Shown here piece after piece: positions 9,709-18,775 of a stretch of DNA of 64,000 nucleotides. Position 1 is the first letter of the stretch, and every line of letters begins with the position of its first letter. A program made the position numbers and the translations under genes. Under the pieces are notes generated by a model that had not been told where the DNA came from, did no database searches, and was given only the letters and a program-made list of their open reading frames with translations. The DNA lies in assembly GCA_965215345.1 (NCBI GenBank), contig CBDCDL010000002.1, positions 3,100,001-3,164,000 of the forward strand. Direction: 5' to 3'. The stretch is from CATQHW01 sp965215345 (GTDB lineage: Bacteria > Spirochaetota > Spirochaetia > SZUA-6 > Bin103).

Positions 9709-10732
9709 TTGGGCGGTCTTCGCGGGCCGATTGCAGCACCGCTTCGGCGGCGGCCAGGGTAGCAAGGCCGTCCTCGCCCGACACGAGCGGGTCCGCCCGG
9801 CCCCGGATCACTTCGCAGAAGTGGGAAAGCTGGGCGGCGATGGGGTCGACGGCCTCGACCGCCAGCGCCGTACCGGAAAGGGGATGCTGCCATCCCGTTT
9901 CGCCGGGGTGGCGCCACAGGGTCAGCCTCGGGAACGCCAGCGACCCTTCCGTGCCGAGCAGGAAATAGCAGTTCCGGTCGGTGCGGGTGTAGAGCGGGTT
10001 CTCGTGCGTGGTCAGCTCGTACGACCAGGGCGACACGGCCGCGTCGGAGGCGGCGATCGAGCCGAGCGCGCCGCCGGCCAGCCGCAGCGTGACGGCCACC
10101 GAGTCCTCCACCGGCAGGGCGCGGGCCGCGGAGCTGCCGGCCGCGTACACGCTCTCGACCTCGCCGCCGAGGTGGCGGATCAGGTCGATCTCGTGGATGA
10201 GGTTGGTGAGGACCGGCCCCCCGCCGGGGCGCGTGCGCCAGCCGACATCATAGTAGTCGTCCGGCTTGCGGACGAACCAGAGCGCGGTGAAGCTCACCAG
10301 CCGGCCCAGCTCGCCACGAACGATCACCTCCCTGGCGCGCCGCACGTAGGCGCTGTGCCGGCGGTGCTGGCCCACCAGCAGGGGGACGCCGTGCCGGACA
10401 GCCGCCTCGACCAGCCCGGCGCCGTCCGCGGTGGTCGCCGCGATCGGCTTCTCCACCAGCAGCGGTACCCCGGCCTCCGCGCAGAGCACGCCGCACGCGC
10501 GGTGGTCGGCGTTCGGGGTGGCGATGATCGCCCCGTCGAACCGCCGGCGCCGCAGCAGCTCCGGGAGGTCGGCGTGCACGGGACAGCCGCCGGCGGCCTG
10601 CGTCGCGAGGGCCGGATCCGGGTCGCAGACCGCGGTCAGGACGCACTCCTCACTCGCCCGGATCCGCTCGATGTGGCTGCAGCCCATGACGCCGGCGCCG
10701 ATCACCGCCAGGCGCAGCGGCGTCGGGCTCAC
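9689..10732 (-). CDS. Gfo/Idh/MocA-family oxidoreductase
   Basis: A 347-residue NAD(P)-dependent sugar or inositol dehydrogenase-like enzyme. The Rossmann motif is VIGAGVMGCSH near the N-terminus, and the family signature Glu-Lys-Pro appears as LLVEKPIA, with the substrate-domain stretch GGGPVLTNLIHEIDLIRHL further on. The start is GTG 10732, overlapping the TGA of the aminotransferase (GTGA), which implies coupled translation. An open frame continues upstream but lies antisense to or out of phase with the aminotransferase and has no family homology. The substrate cannot be deduced; pairing with an aminotransferase suggests amino-sugar or keto-inositol metabolism. Confidence 0.85.
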   Translation of the reverse strand: MSPTPLRLAVIGAGVMGCSHIERIRASEECVLTAVCDPDPALATQAAGGCPVHADLPELLRRRRFDGAIIATPNADHRACGVLCAEAGVPLLVEKPIAATTADGAGLVEAAVRHGVPLLVGQHRRHSAYVRRAREVIVRGELGRLVSFTALWFVRKPDDYYDVGWRTRPGGGPVLTNLIHEIDLIRHLGGEVESVYAAGSSAARALPVEDSVAVTLRLAGGALGSIAASDAAVSPWSYELTTHENPLYTRTDRNCYFLLGTEGSLAFPRLTLWRHPGETGWQHPLSGTALAVEAVDPIAAQLSHFCEVIRGRADPLVSGEDGLATLAAAEAVLQSAREDRPIRPAGP

Positions 10733-11799
10733 CGGGTGGAGAGGTAGGTGGCGATCCGCTCCAGGCCGGCCTCGATCTTGTCCGCGTCGAGCGCGTAGGA
10801 CAGGCGCACGCGGTCCGGGGCGCCGAACCACTCGCCCAGATAGGTGATCACCTGGTGGCGCTCGAACATCTCGCTGACGAACCCGTACGGGTCGTCCACC
10901 GCGGGCAGCACGTAGAACGCGCCCTCGGGATTCCACAGGTCGAGACCCAGGTCCGACAGCCCGGCGTAGATCAGGTCGCGGCGCTCGCGCCAGATGACGA
11001 GCTGGTCCTCGACGTAGGAAGGCGGCGCGCTCAGGGCGGCCAGCGCCATCTGCTGGCCCAGGATGTTGGTGTTCATCGAGGTGTGCGTCTTCATCTCGAT
11101 GACGCCCTGCACGAGTTCCGTGTCCTCCGACCACAGGTAGCCGACGCGGAAGCCGCACATCGCGTAGGTCTTGGAGAAGGAGTCGATGGTGATGACGTGC
11201 GGCCCGGCGAGCGTGTGTGTCTCGCTCACGTAGATCAGGTCCTTGTACACCGCGTCGGACAGCAGGTAGATGCCGAGGTCTCGCGTCAGCGCCTCGATCC
11301 GCTGCAGCGTCTCTACCGGCTGCACGCGGCCGGTGGGGTTGGCCGGCGAGTTGATGAGCACCGCCGCGCAGTCGCCGACCTTGTCCGCGAAGTCCTTCAT
11401 GTCGATGCAGCCGTCGACCGTGTCGGCGTACACCGGTTCCAGGCCGGCGTACCGCACCGCGGGGGGATACGAGTAGTAGTAGGGACGTGCCATCAGCACG
11501 CGCCGCCGGTCGGCCGGGCAGGTGCGGCCGATGTGGCGGAGCGCCAGGTCGAGCGCTTCACTCGCGCCGTTGGTGACCACGAAGCTGTCCGGCGTCGAGC
11601 CCGGGTAGATCGGGGAGAGCGCTTCGCGCAACTCCGCGCTGCCGGAGATGAGTCCGTACTTGAAGTCCCGGTAGTCGGCGAGTACCCGAAACGCCTCCGG
11701 CGGCGGCGGCAGATCCGGCTGCCCGGACCCGAAGGAGATGATATCGCCCCCCCGCACGCCGATGAACGTCGCAGGGGACAGCCGCTCGCGTACCTGCAT
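10729..11799 (-). CDS. Class I/II pyridoxal-phosphate aminotransferase
   Basis: A 356-residue fold-type I aminotransferase. Visible features are FGSGQPDLPPP near the N-terminus, the cofactor Asn in SPANPTG (N154), Asp in LLSDAVYKDL (D182), the Schiff-base lysine in DSFSKTYAMCG (K210), and the phosphate-binding Arg in GFRVGY (R218). The carboxylate-binding Arg near the C-terminus is probably in DRVRLSYAL. The length is slightly short but complete. The 72-base gap from the preceding gene remnant and the GTGA overlap with the following oxidoreductase place it in the middle of a minus-strand metabolic cluster. Its amino acceptor is not identifiable from sequence. Confidence 0.88.
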   Translation of the reverse strand: MQVRERLSPATFIGVRGGDIISFGSGQPDLPPPPEAFRVLADYRDFKYGLISGSAELREALSPIYPGSTPDSFVVTNGASEALDLALRHIGRTCPADRRRVLMARPYYYSYPPAVRYAGLEPVYADTVDGCIDMKDFADKVGDCAAVLINSPANPTGRVQPVETLQRIEALTRDLGIYLLSDAVYKDLIYVSETHTLAGPHVITIDSFSKTYAMCGFRVGYLWSEDTELVQGVIEMKTHTSMNTNILGQQMALAALSAPPSYVEDQLVIWRERRDLIYAGLSDLGLDLWNPEGAFYVLPAVDDPYGFVSEMFERHQVITYLGEWFGAPDRVRLSYALDADKIEAGLERIATYLSTR

Positions 11800-11871
11800 G
11801 GCCGGACTCTATCAGAGAAGCGTTCCGCGACGGAGCGCGTCGGTTTGGCGCAAAGCGGCAAGCCGGGGCGC

Positions 11872-12453
11872 TCAAGGGTCGGCGATGCTGCCGTCCGTCC
11901 GCGTCGGTCCGTCGCCGCGCGGCACGCGGCGGAAGGGGCTGGCGAGCAGCGCGTCCTCGTCCAGGTCGACGCCCAGGCCGGGGACGTCCGGGACCAGCAG
12001 GTTGCCGCCCTCGATCGTCCAGGCCTCGCGCATGGCGGTATCTCGGTAGGTGTCCCGGCGGACGAACTCCAGGATCAGGAAGTTCGGGATCGCCATGCCG
12101 AGGTGCGCGGCGGCGGCCGTGGACAGCGGGCCCTGCGGGTTGTGCGGGGCGAGTTGCACGTAGCAGGCCTCCGCCAGCGCGGCGATCTTCTTGACCTCGG
12201 AGATGCCGCCGGCGTGGCACAGGTCGGGCTGGATCACGTCCACCAGCCGCTGCCAGTGGTGCTCCACCGGCAGCGGATCGCGGCCGATCAGGACCGCGCC
12301 CAGCTCGGCGATCGCCGCCTGCACGGTCCGTTCCTTGCCCTCCAGGGTTGCCTCGCCCCAGCCGAACAGCTCGGTGTCGGTGCCGACCTTCACGATCACC
12401 CAGTTGCGGCGTCCGCCCCAGGTGACCGTGGTGCTGATGTCCGTGATCTTCAC
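11872..12453 (-). pseudogene. Mandelate racemase/galactonate dehydratase-like gene with in-frame internal deletion
   Basis: Both ends are clearly enolase-superfamily. Residues 1-70 are the N-terminal capping domain (ending IGRDPLPVEHHWQRL), and residues 71-193 are the end of the barrel (VIQPDLCHAGGISEVKK, LAPHNPQGPLSTA). Family members are about 380 residues; this one is 193, and about 190 residues are missing at the joint near base 12243. The lost part normally holds the catalytic lysine and the three carboxylate ligands of the magnesium ion, so the product cannot be a working dehydratase although the frame stays open. GTG start 12453 overlaps the stop of the upstream GNAT gene. An assembly collapse would look the same. 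Confidence 0.75.
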
Positions 12454-12911
12454 GTCGCCTCCCGTGCCGGTGGCGGCCCGTGGTCGAAGCGCATGCCGTT
12501 GGTGGTGTGCCGGAAGCCGAGCCTGCGGTAGAACGGCAGGACATCGTCCTCGCAGTACAGCACGGTCTTGTAGCAGCCGGCGGCCTGCGCGCGTGCCAGC
12601 AGGTACTCGATGACCGCCCGCCCGACGCCCGCCCGCTGCCGGTCCGCGGCGACCGCCACGTCCTCGATGTGGGCGGCGGTGCTGCCGCCGTACAGGAACT
12701 TGCGAAACAGGTACAGCGTGCCGGTGCCGACGATGCGGCCGTCCTGCTCGGCGACCGCGACGACCGTGTCCGGGGTCCGCCGGATATGCGCGAAGATGGC
12801 GGAGGCCGCGCCCGGGTCCGCGTCACCGGTGGGTCGGAGGGCATCCAGTGTCTCGAAGAAACCGTTGCGCAGGTCGCCGGCTTGCAGCTCGCGGACGTGG
12901 AGGTCGGCCAT
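12450..12911 (-). CDS. GNAT-family N-acetyltransferase
   Basis: A 153-residue acetyl-CoA-dependent acetyltransferase. The cofactor-binding signature is in VAADRQRAGVGRAVIEYLL, preceded by the strand HIEDVAV and followed by GCYKTVLYCEDDVLPFYRRLGF, an ending typical of glucosamine-6-phosphate acetyltransferase-like members. ATG 12911 (MADLHVRELQAGD) is the natural start; an upstream in-frame ATG at 12986 adds 25 residues without family similarity. It is the first gene of a minus-strand cluster whose members overlap or lie close, so a role in amino-sugar chemistry is plausible but unproven. Confidence 0.8.
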   Translation of the reverse strand: MADLHVRELQAGDLRNGFFETLDALRPTGDADPGAASAIFAHIRRTPDTVVAVAEQDGRIVGTGTLYLFRKFLYGGSTAAHIEDVAVAADRQRAGVGRAVIEYLLARAQAAGCYKTVLYCEDDVLPFYRRLGFRHTTNGMRFDHGPPPAREAT

Positions 12912-13060
12912 GGGGGCACCGTAAGCGATACCTGCGTCGCTGTCATGCGGTGACAAGGGCCGATCTCCACCGCCAAAGAAGCCCAATCCATATCCATTCT
13001 GCCTGCATGTAACAAACGGTAGCGCCGGTGGTTATAGAATATAGACGGAGGACCTCAGGA

Positions 13061-14218
13061 ATGCGTGGTCGTGTCGCCAGTCGGTCAAGTCGGTCATGTT
13101 TTCGGTGGCATGAACTAAGCGGTGCTCCGACAGACGCGGCCGGTAGCCGATTTGTGGCCAATCGACGCATCGACGACCGGCCGCGGCGATCGCGTGTCGT
13201 AGCTATCTTGGGGGTCTTACTCGCATCGGCTGCCGCTCCGATTCAGGCTCAAGAGACTCGCAGGAAGGAGATGGAAGCAACAGAGAACCGGGCGCCGTGT
13301 CGGGGTTGGGTTGATCCAGAGTCAGTCGTGTTCTTCGTCGACGCGACGCTTGATGACGTTACGACATGCGTAGCTGCCGGTGCGGATCCGTTGGCCCGTG
13401 GCGAAGAGGGGATGACGCCGTTGCACTTGGCCGCCGCGTTCTCTAGGAGGGCGGAGGTCATTTCTGCTTTGCTGGATGCAGGCGGCGACCCGAGTGCAGT
13501 CCTGACGGATAGTGAAGGTAGGGAGACAGGCGTTACACCGCTACATGTGGCCGCGGCTCAGAACGAGGATCCCGAGGTTATCACAGCACTGCTGAGAGCA
13601 GGAGCAAACCTTAATGCTCGTGATTATGAGGGGATGACGGCGTTGCACTGGAGTGCACGCGGCAATGGTAACCACGGTGTAGTTGTGCGCTTGCTGGAGC
13701 AAGGTTCTGACGTCACATCTATAGATAACCATGGAAGAACTCCGCTGCAACACGCGGTGGAGGCGAACGAGAATCCGGAGGTGATTAGAGCTCTGTTGAC
13801 GGGAGGAGCAGACGCGATGGTCCGGGACGGCGACGGTGACACACCCTTGCATACGGCGGCGGCACGCAAGTCCTTCGGAGCCGCGATGGTGTCGTTCTTG
13901 CTGCAAGCAGGAGTCGATCCGATGGCAACGAACCAATCTGAACAGACGCCGCTTCATAGTGCAGCAGCAGGCGGAAATGTCGGTGCTATAGAGGTTCTTG
14001 CGAAAGCAGGTGCCGATCCCTCGGCAGCCGACGAATTTGGCAATACGCCGCTGCACGTCGCTGCTGAATTCAACAACGACCCGCGTGCGATCATGGCGTT
14101 GTTGAACGTCGGAGCTGATCGTGACGTGAGGAACATGTTCGGCGATCTGCCTTGGCACTTAGCACGGAGAAATGAGTCTCTGGATGACGCTGACGCGGAT
14201 CGATGGTTGCTCAGGTAG
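13061..14218 (+). CDS. Secreted ankyrin-repeat protein
   Basis: A 385-residue protein with about eight tandem ankyrin repeats after residue ~105; the TPLHLAAA / TPLHVAAA / TALHWSA / TPLHTAAA consensus recurs about every 33-37 residues. Before them lies a basic stretch and a hydrophobic segment VVAILGVLLASAAAPIQAQE, which looks like a cleavable signal peptide but sits ~50 residues from the chosen start. ATG 13061 has a good GGAGGA eight bases upstream. A later non-ATG start would give a more normal signal peptide. Codon choice looks more AT-rich than in neighbouring genes. Exported ankyrin proteins in host-associated bacteria often bind host proteins; no target is visible here. Confidence 0.8.
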   Translation: MRGRVASRSSRSCFRWHELSGAPTDAAGSRFVANRRIDDRPRRSRVVAILGVLLASAAAPIQAQETRRKEMEATENRAPCRGWVDPESVVFFVDATLDDVTTCVAAGADPLARGEEGMTPLHLAAAFSRRAEVISALLDAGGDPSAVLTDSEGRETGVTPLHVAAAQNEDPEVITALLRAGANLNARDYEGMTALHWSARGNGNHGVVVRLLEQGSDVTSIDNHGRTPLQHAVEANENPEVIRALLTGGADAMVRDGDGDTPLHTAAARKSFGAAMVSFLLQAGVDPMATNQSEQTPLHSAAAGGNVGAIEVLAKAGADPSAADEFGNTPLHVAAEFNNDPRAIMALLNVGADRDVRNMFGDLPWHLARRNESLDDADADRWLLR

Positions 14219-14335
14219 GCAACTCCTGTCTCCGTGGCGGAACGGATTTCGGGTCCGCCCGTTCGTATGATCGAACGCGTTCGCAGGTGCTCGCCGAAGT
14301 TGAGAAATCAAAACGGAAAGGCCAAGCGCGCGGGG

Positions 14336-14577
14336 CTTGTCGGCAATCATCCCGGATAGACGTGCATCCATCCGTTCCTGGCGGACGAACTCGCGTTTGC
14401 GGTGGCGCGACGGAAGCTCTCGCAATGCCGCCAACTCCAGGTCCGCCACGTCCAGACGCGCCGCAGCAGGTCGACACCCTGCCGCAGAATCGCGCTCAGG
14501 CTGGCGTAGCGCTCGGCGTCGACCAACAACTTGGCAAAGGCATGCTGGGTCCGTCGATAAGTGAAACGAGCATCTGA
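14336..14577 (-). pseudogene. Frameshifted RHH (ParD/CopG-type) antitoxin remnant
   Basis: Two overlapping minus-strand frames together read as a ribbon-helix-helix antitoxin. One gives FTYRRTQHAFAKLLVDAERY then ASLSAILRQGVDLLRR; the next frame continues RLDVADLELAALREL and FVRQERMDARLSGMIADK. The change of frame falls near 14456-14466 (LLRR|RLD) and is mended by adding one base. No start codon is seen in the first frame and no stop follows the natural C-terminus. No ParE or PIN toxin lies next to it. The remaining spacer up to the SDR gene (14578-14791) holds no supported gene. Confidence 0.45.
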
Positions 14578-14791
14578 CCACCAGTGGCAGACTCGCTGAC
14601 TCAGGTAGTGTCCGGCAGCATCGAGGTCAACAACAGATGCGGCTCTGGCGCATGCGGCGCCGGACCCGAGTGGTCTCCTCGAGCGCTTCCGTGCGCTTTA
14701 GCGGTATCTCCCTCATGTCGTCCTGCCCGGCCGGACCTTGCCGCTGACGCGGCACATCCGCCAGACTCAGGGCCTGCGGGCGGGAGGAACG

Positions 14792-15553
14792 ATGGGACGA
14801 CTCGAGGGCAGGCGATTCGAGGGGAAAGTGGCACTGGTCACCGGCGGCGGCACCGGCATCGGCCGGGAGACGACGCTGATGCTGGCGGCCGAGGGCGCCG
14901 CGGTGGCCGTCAACTACTCGCGCTCGCGCGAGGACGCGGAGCGCACCGTCGCCGACGCGCAGGCGCACGGCGTGCGCGCCATCGCCTGTCAGGCGGACGT
15001 GGCCGACGACGCGGCGGTGACGGGCATGGTCGACTCCGTGGTCGCCGAGCTGGGCGGGCTGGACTTCCTGATCAACAGCGCCGGAGTCACGCGGCCGGTG
15101 CCGCTGGCCGATCTGGACGGCATCACGCCGGAGGACTTTCAGCGGATCTACGCGATCAACGTGAATGGGGTGTTCTGGTGCTGCCGGGCCGCGATCCGGC
15201 ACATGCGGAGTGCCGGCGGCGGCCACATCGTCACGGTCGCCTCCCTTGCCGGGTTCACCGGAACGGGCAGCTCGCTGGTGTACGGCTCCAGCAAGGCTGC
15301 GGCGATCGCGCTCACGAAGGGGCTGGCGGCCAGCCATGCGCCGGACATCCAGGTGAACGCGGTCGCACCGGGGCTGGTCGAGACCCGCTGGATCGATGAC
15401 TTCAGTCCGGAGACGATCCAGTCCATCGCCGGCCAGATCCCCATGGGCCGCGTCGCGCAGCCGCAGGACGTGGCCGACGCCATCTTCGGGCTGTTGGTAT
15501 CCGGCTACATCACCGGCGAGGTGGTTCTGGTCTCCGGAGGGCGCACCAGCTAG
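14792..15553 (+). CDS. Short-chain dehydrogenase/reductase
   Basis: A 253-residue classical SDR of the FabG-like type. The NAD(P) motif is VTGGGTGIGRE, followed by INSAG, the catalytic Ser in VASLAG, and the active-site YGSSK (Y-x-x-x-K). The C-terminus (GYITGEVVLVSGGRTS) is complete. ATG 14792 has GGGAGGA four bases upstream, which decides it over an earlier in-frame start at 14738. The amidohydrolase gene begins 108 bases downstream on the same strand. The substrate is unknown; secondary alcohols or sugar-derived ketones are typical. Confidence 0.88.
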   Translation: MGRLEGRRFEGKVALVTGGGTGIGRETTLMLAAEGAAVAVNYSRSREDAERTVADAQAHGVRAIACQADVADDAAVTGMVDSVVAELGGLDFLINSAGVTRPVPLADLDGITPEDFQRIYAINVNGVFWCCRAAIRHMRSAGGGHIVTVASLAGFTGTGSSLVYGSSKAAAIALTKGLAASHAPDIQVNAVAPGLVETRWIDDFSPETIQSIAGQIPMGRVAQPQDVADAIFGLLVSGYITGEVVLVSGGRTS

Positions 15554-15661
15554 CGCCCCCATACCGTCGCCTTCGCCACGCAGGCCGGTTTACGAACCTG
15601 TAACATCGCCGTAAAGGAGCAGGCACATGGAGTTGGTACGTTCGCAGGGCGGCAGGCACGC

Positions 15662-16744
15662 ATGATCATCGACGGCCACGCACACGTCTTTCCGCGCATC
15701 GGCTCCGCTCCGCCGGAGCTGGCCAGGCTCCAGCTTCGCCTGCTGCAGCACCACGTGCAGTACCACCCGCAGGGGTTCCGGCGCGCGCCCGACGGGGCCC
15801 GCCTGCAGGGATCGCCGATCGCTCCCGACGGCGACGGCCTGGACGACATGCCGGAGGCCGAGGTCCGCATCGGCCGCCACGGCCGCCTGCACTTCCGCGT
15901 GGACGGACAGGAGTACTACCTGCCGTGGTACCCGCCGTCGCTGGATGAGCTTGCTGCGACGCCGGAGGCCCTGATCGCGCAGATGGACTACGCCGGGGTG
16001 GACCGGGCCGTGATCCAGCACGACCACCTCTACGGTCGCCTGGACGACTACCTGCCCGACGTGCGGCGGCGCTTTCCGCGCCTGCTGCCGCTGGCGCAGA
16101 TCGACGAGTGGCGCGACGACCTCGAAGGCCAGGCGGCTCGCCTGCGCCGCCAGCTCGACGGCGGCTGCGTGGGGCTCTACTTCTGCGTGGAGGCGCTTGC
16201 CATGCTCGACTTCCGGCGCGCCTTCGACGACCCCTGCTTCGAGCCGGTGTGGACGCTGGTAACCGAGCGCGGCGTGCCGGTGTTCTGGTATCTGTACACC
16301 TCGCAGCGCGACCGCCTGGGTACCTACCTGGAGCAGGTCCGCCGCCTGGACCGCTGGGCGCAGGCCCACCCGGAGATACCGTGCATCCATACCCATGGCA
16401 TCGAGTCGATCGTCCTTCGCCCGCGTGCGGAGCGGTTCGTGATCCCGGACGAGGTTCTGGCCTGCTGCGGCCGCCCCAACGTGCACCTGGAGGTGATGCT
16501 GCACCTGATGGCGCCCGACACCGAGTACCCGTACGCGTGGGCGATGCCGATCCTGGAGCGGCTGCACCGGGAACTCGGTCCCGAAAAGCTGATCTGGGGC
16601 TCGGACATGCCGGCGGCGCTGCGCTCGTGCACCTACCGGCAGTCGATGGACTACGTGCTGCGGCACGCCGGGTTCATGACCGCCGCCGACCTGGACCTGT
16701 TCTTCGGCGGCAACCTGGCGCGGCTGCTGAAGGTCGAGGACTGA
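15662..16744 (+). CDS. Amidohydrolase-2 family metal-dependent hydrolase or decarboxylase
   Basis: A 360-residue TIM-barrel protein of the amidohydrolase-2 type. The N-terminal metal site is H6-A-H8 (DGHAHVF), with later His in CIHTHGIES and the catalytic Asp in LIWGSDMPAA near residue 316, followed by the usual FFGGNLARLL ending. This family includes ACMSD-like decarboxylases and lactone hydrolases, and the reaction cannot be chosen from sequence. The gene follows an SDR dehydrogenase and precedes the moxR operon by 35 bases, so it may share transcription with either. Confidence 0.82.
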   Translation: MIIDGHAHVFPRIGSAPPELARLQLRLLQHHVQYHPQGFRRAPDGARLQGSPIAPDGDGLDDMPEAEVRIGRHGRLHFRVDGQEYYLPWYPPSLDELAATPEALIAQMDYAGVDRAVIQHDHLYGRLDDYLPDVRRRFPRLLPLAQIDEWRDDLEGQAARLRRQLDGGCVGLYFCVEALAMLDFRRAFDDPCFEPVWTLVTERGVPVFWYLYTSQRDRLGTYLEQVRRLDRWAQAHPEIPCIHTHGIESIVLRPRAERFVIPDEVLACCGRPNVHLEVMLHLMAPDTEYPYAWAMPILERLHRELGPEKLIWGSDMPAALRSCTYRQSMDYVLRHAGFMTAADLDLFFGGNLARLLKVED

Positions 16745-16779
16745 ACGGGGAGGCATGAACATGGAGGAACGCACCTGAC

Positions 16780-17763
16780 GTGGACATTCGCGAGATAACG
16801 GCCGAGGTGGAGCACGAGGGAAGCACCCTCGCACAGGTGCGCAGCGAGCTGCGCAAGCAGATCATCGGTCAGGACCGGTTGCTCGACCGGCTGCTGATCG
16901 GCCTGATCTCCAACGCCCACCTGCTGATCGAGGGGGTGCCCGGGCTGGCCAAGACGCTGGCGGTCACCACCCTGGCGCAGGCCATCCGTTCCAGCTTCCG
17001 CCGCATCCAGTTCACCCCCGACCTGCTGCCGGCCGACTTGATCGGCACCCTCGTCTACCATCCCGGATCCGGTGAGTTCACCACCAGGAAGGGGCCGGTC
17101 TTCGCCAACATCGTGCTGGCCGACGAGATCAACCGCGCCCCCGCCAAGGTGCAGAGCGCGCTGCTGGAGGCGATGCAGGAGCGGCAGGTGACCATCGGCG
17201 ACGCCACCCATCCGCTCGACGACCCGTTCATGGTCCTGGCCACCCAGAATCCGATCGAGCAGGAGGGCACCTACCCGCTGCCGGAGGCGCAGGTCGACCG
17301 GTTCATGCTGAAGGTGGTGGTCGGCTACCCCGACCGTGACGAGGAGCTGGCCATCGTGCGGCGCGTGGCCCGTACCGAGCCCTCGCAGCCGGTCTCCGGC
17401 ATCCTGGACCCGGCCGACTTCGCGCGCCTGCGCGCGCTGGCCGACCGTATCTACCTCGACGAGAAGGTGGAGGAGTACATCGTCGACTTGGTGCGCTCGA
17501 CGCGGGAGCCCGCGGCGTTCGGGCTCGATTTCGGCAACCTGATCGAGTACGGCGCCTCGCCGCGCGCCACCATCTACCTGACGCTCGCGGCTCGAGCCTA
17601 CGCGCTGCTGCAGGGCCGCGGCTTCGTCACGCCGCAGGACGTCAAGACCATGGCGCCCGACGTGCTCCGCCACCGGGTGATCGTCACCTACGAGGCGGAA
17701 GCCGAGGAGCGCACCTCCGACGACCTGATCGCGCTCGTCCTCGATTCGCTGCCGGTGCCCTGA
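16780..17763 (+). CDS. moxR: MoxR-family AAA+ ATPase
   Basis: A 327-residue cytoplasmic chaperone-like ATPase, first gene of a seven-gene aerotolerance (Bat) operon. Walker A is GVPGLAKT (about residues 50-58), Walker B VLADEINRAP (about 111-120), sensor region VLATQNPIEQEGTYPLPEAQ with the arginine in DRFML. MoxR proteins act with the von Willebrand proteins encoded beside them, probably in assembling or metallating envelope complexes. The start is GTG 16780, following GGAGGAAC. The DUF58 gene begins 11 bases after its stop. Confidence 0.92.
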   Translation: MDIREITAEVEHEGSTLAQVRSELRKQIIGQDRLLDRLLIGLISNAHLLIEGVPGLAKTLAVTTLAQAIRSSFRRIQFTPDLLPADLIGTLVYHPGSGEFTTRKGPVFANIVLADEINRAPAKVQSALLEAMQERQVTIGDATHPLDDPFMVLATQNPIEQEGTYPLPEAQVDRFMLKVVVGYPDRDEELAIVRRVARTEPSQPVSGILDPADFARLRALADRIYLDEKVEEYIVDLVRSTREPAAFGLDFGNLIEYGASPRATIYLTLAARAYALLQGRGFVTPQDVKTMAPDVLRHRVIVTYEAEAEERTSDDLIALVLDSLPVP

Positions 17764-17774
17764 GCTCCAGGTCC

Positions 17775-18740
17775 ATGATCTCCCCCGAGCTGGTCCGCAA
17801 GATCCGCTACATCCAGCTTCGCACGCGGCGCACGGTCACCACCGCGTTCGCGGGCGAGTACCGCAGCGTGTTCCGCGGCCAGGGGATGGAGTTCGACGAG
17901 GTGCGCGAGTACCAGCCGGGCGACGACGTGGGCTCGATCGACTGGAACGTCACCGCCCGCACCGGCCGGCCGCATGTGAAGCGGTTCGTGGAGGAGCGGG
18001 AGCTGACCGTCTTCTTCGTGGTCGACGTGTCGGCTTCCGGCCGCTTCGGCTCCACCGGCTCTGCCAAGACCGAGGTGGCCGCCGAGCTGGCGGCGGTGGT
18101 CTCCTTCGCCGCCGCCCGCCAGAACGACCGCGTCGGCCTGCTGGCCTTCAGCGACCGCATCGAGCTGTTCGTGCCGGCCAAGAAAGGCATCACGCACGTG
18201 CTGCGTATCGTGCGGGAGATCCTGTCGATCGAGCCGGACGGCACCGGCACCGATCTGGCAGGGGCCATGCGCTACCTGAACCGGGTGTTGCGCCGGCGGG
18301 CGACGGTGTTCCTGATTTCGGACTTCCTGAACCCGGACCGGGCGGGTACCGCCGTGCCGTGGTGGTCGCGGCCGGCCGGCGGCCGGCACGGGAGCGGTGA
18401 GGCCGTCACGCCGATCCCGTCGACCACCGATCTGCGCATGGCCGCCCGCCGTCACGACCTGATCGCGGCGTCCATCTTCGACCCGCGCGAGGCCGAGCTG
18501 CCGCCGGCAGGCATGGTCGAGCTGGAGGACGCGGAATCGGGGCGGCTGGTGCTGCTAGACACCGGCAGCCGGCGCGTGCGGCGCGACTACGAGCGCCGCT
18601 CGCGCGAGCGGCGCGATGCGCTCAGTCGGCAGCTCCGCGAGCTCGGCATCGACGAGATCCCGATCCGGACCGACGCGAGCTGGGTCGACCGGCTGGTGCG
18701 CTTCTTCCGGATGCGGGAGAGGAGGGCCGCCTGGGCCTGA
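17775..18740 (+). CDS. DUF58 protein (von Willebrand-like)
   Basis: A 321-residue DUF58 protein. The family signature REYQPGDDVGSIDWNVTARTG lies near residues 43-63 and is followed by a von Willebrand A-like fold (VVDVSASGRFG, RVGLLAFSDRIE, GTGTDLAGAM) whose metal site reads D-x-S-x-S. It has no clear signal or transmembrane segment and is expected to work with MoxR at the inner face of the membrane. ATG 17775 follows the moxR stop by 11 bases. Confidence 0.9.
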   Translation: MISPELVRKIRYIQLRTRRTVTTAFAGEYRSVFRGQGMEFDEVREYQPGDDVGSIDWNVTARTGRPHVKRFVEERELTVFFVVDVSASGRFGSTGSAKTEVAAELAAVVSFAAARQNDRVGLLAFSDRIELFVPAKKGITHVLRIVREILSIEPDGTGTDLAGAMRYLNRVLRRRATVFLISDFLNPDRAGTAVPWWSRPAGGRHGSGEAVTPIPSTTDLRMAARRHDLIAASIFDPREAELPPAGMVELEDAESGRLVLLDTGSRRVRRDYERRSRERRDALSRQLRELGIDEIPIRTDASWVDRLVRFFRMRERRAAWA

Positions 18741-18775
18741 GGGCGCGGACCGCGGCGATCGGCGCCACTGCGCTT

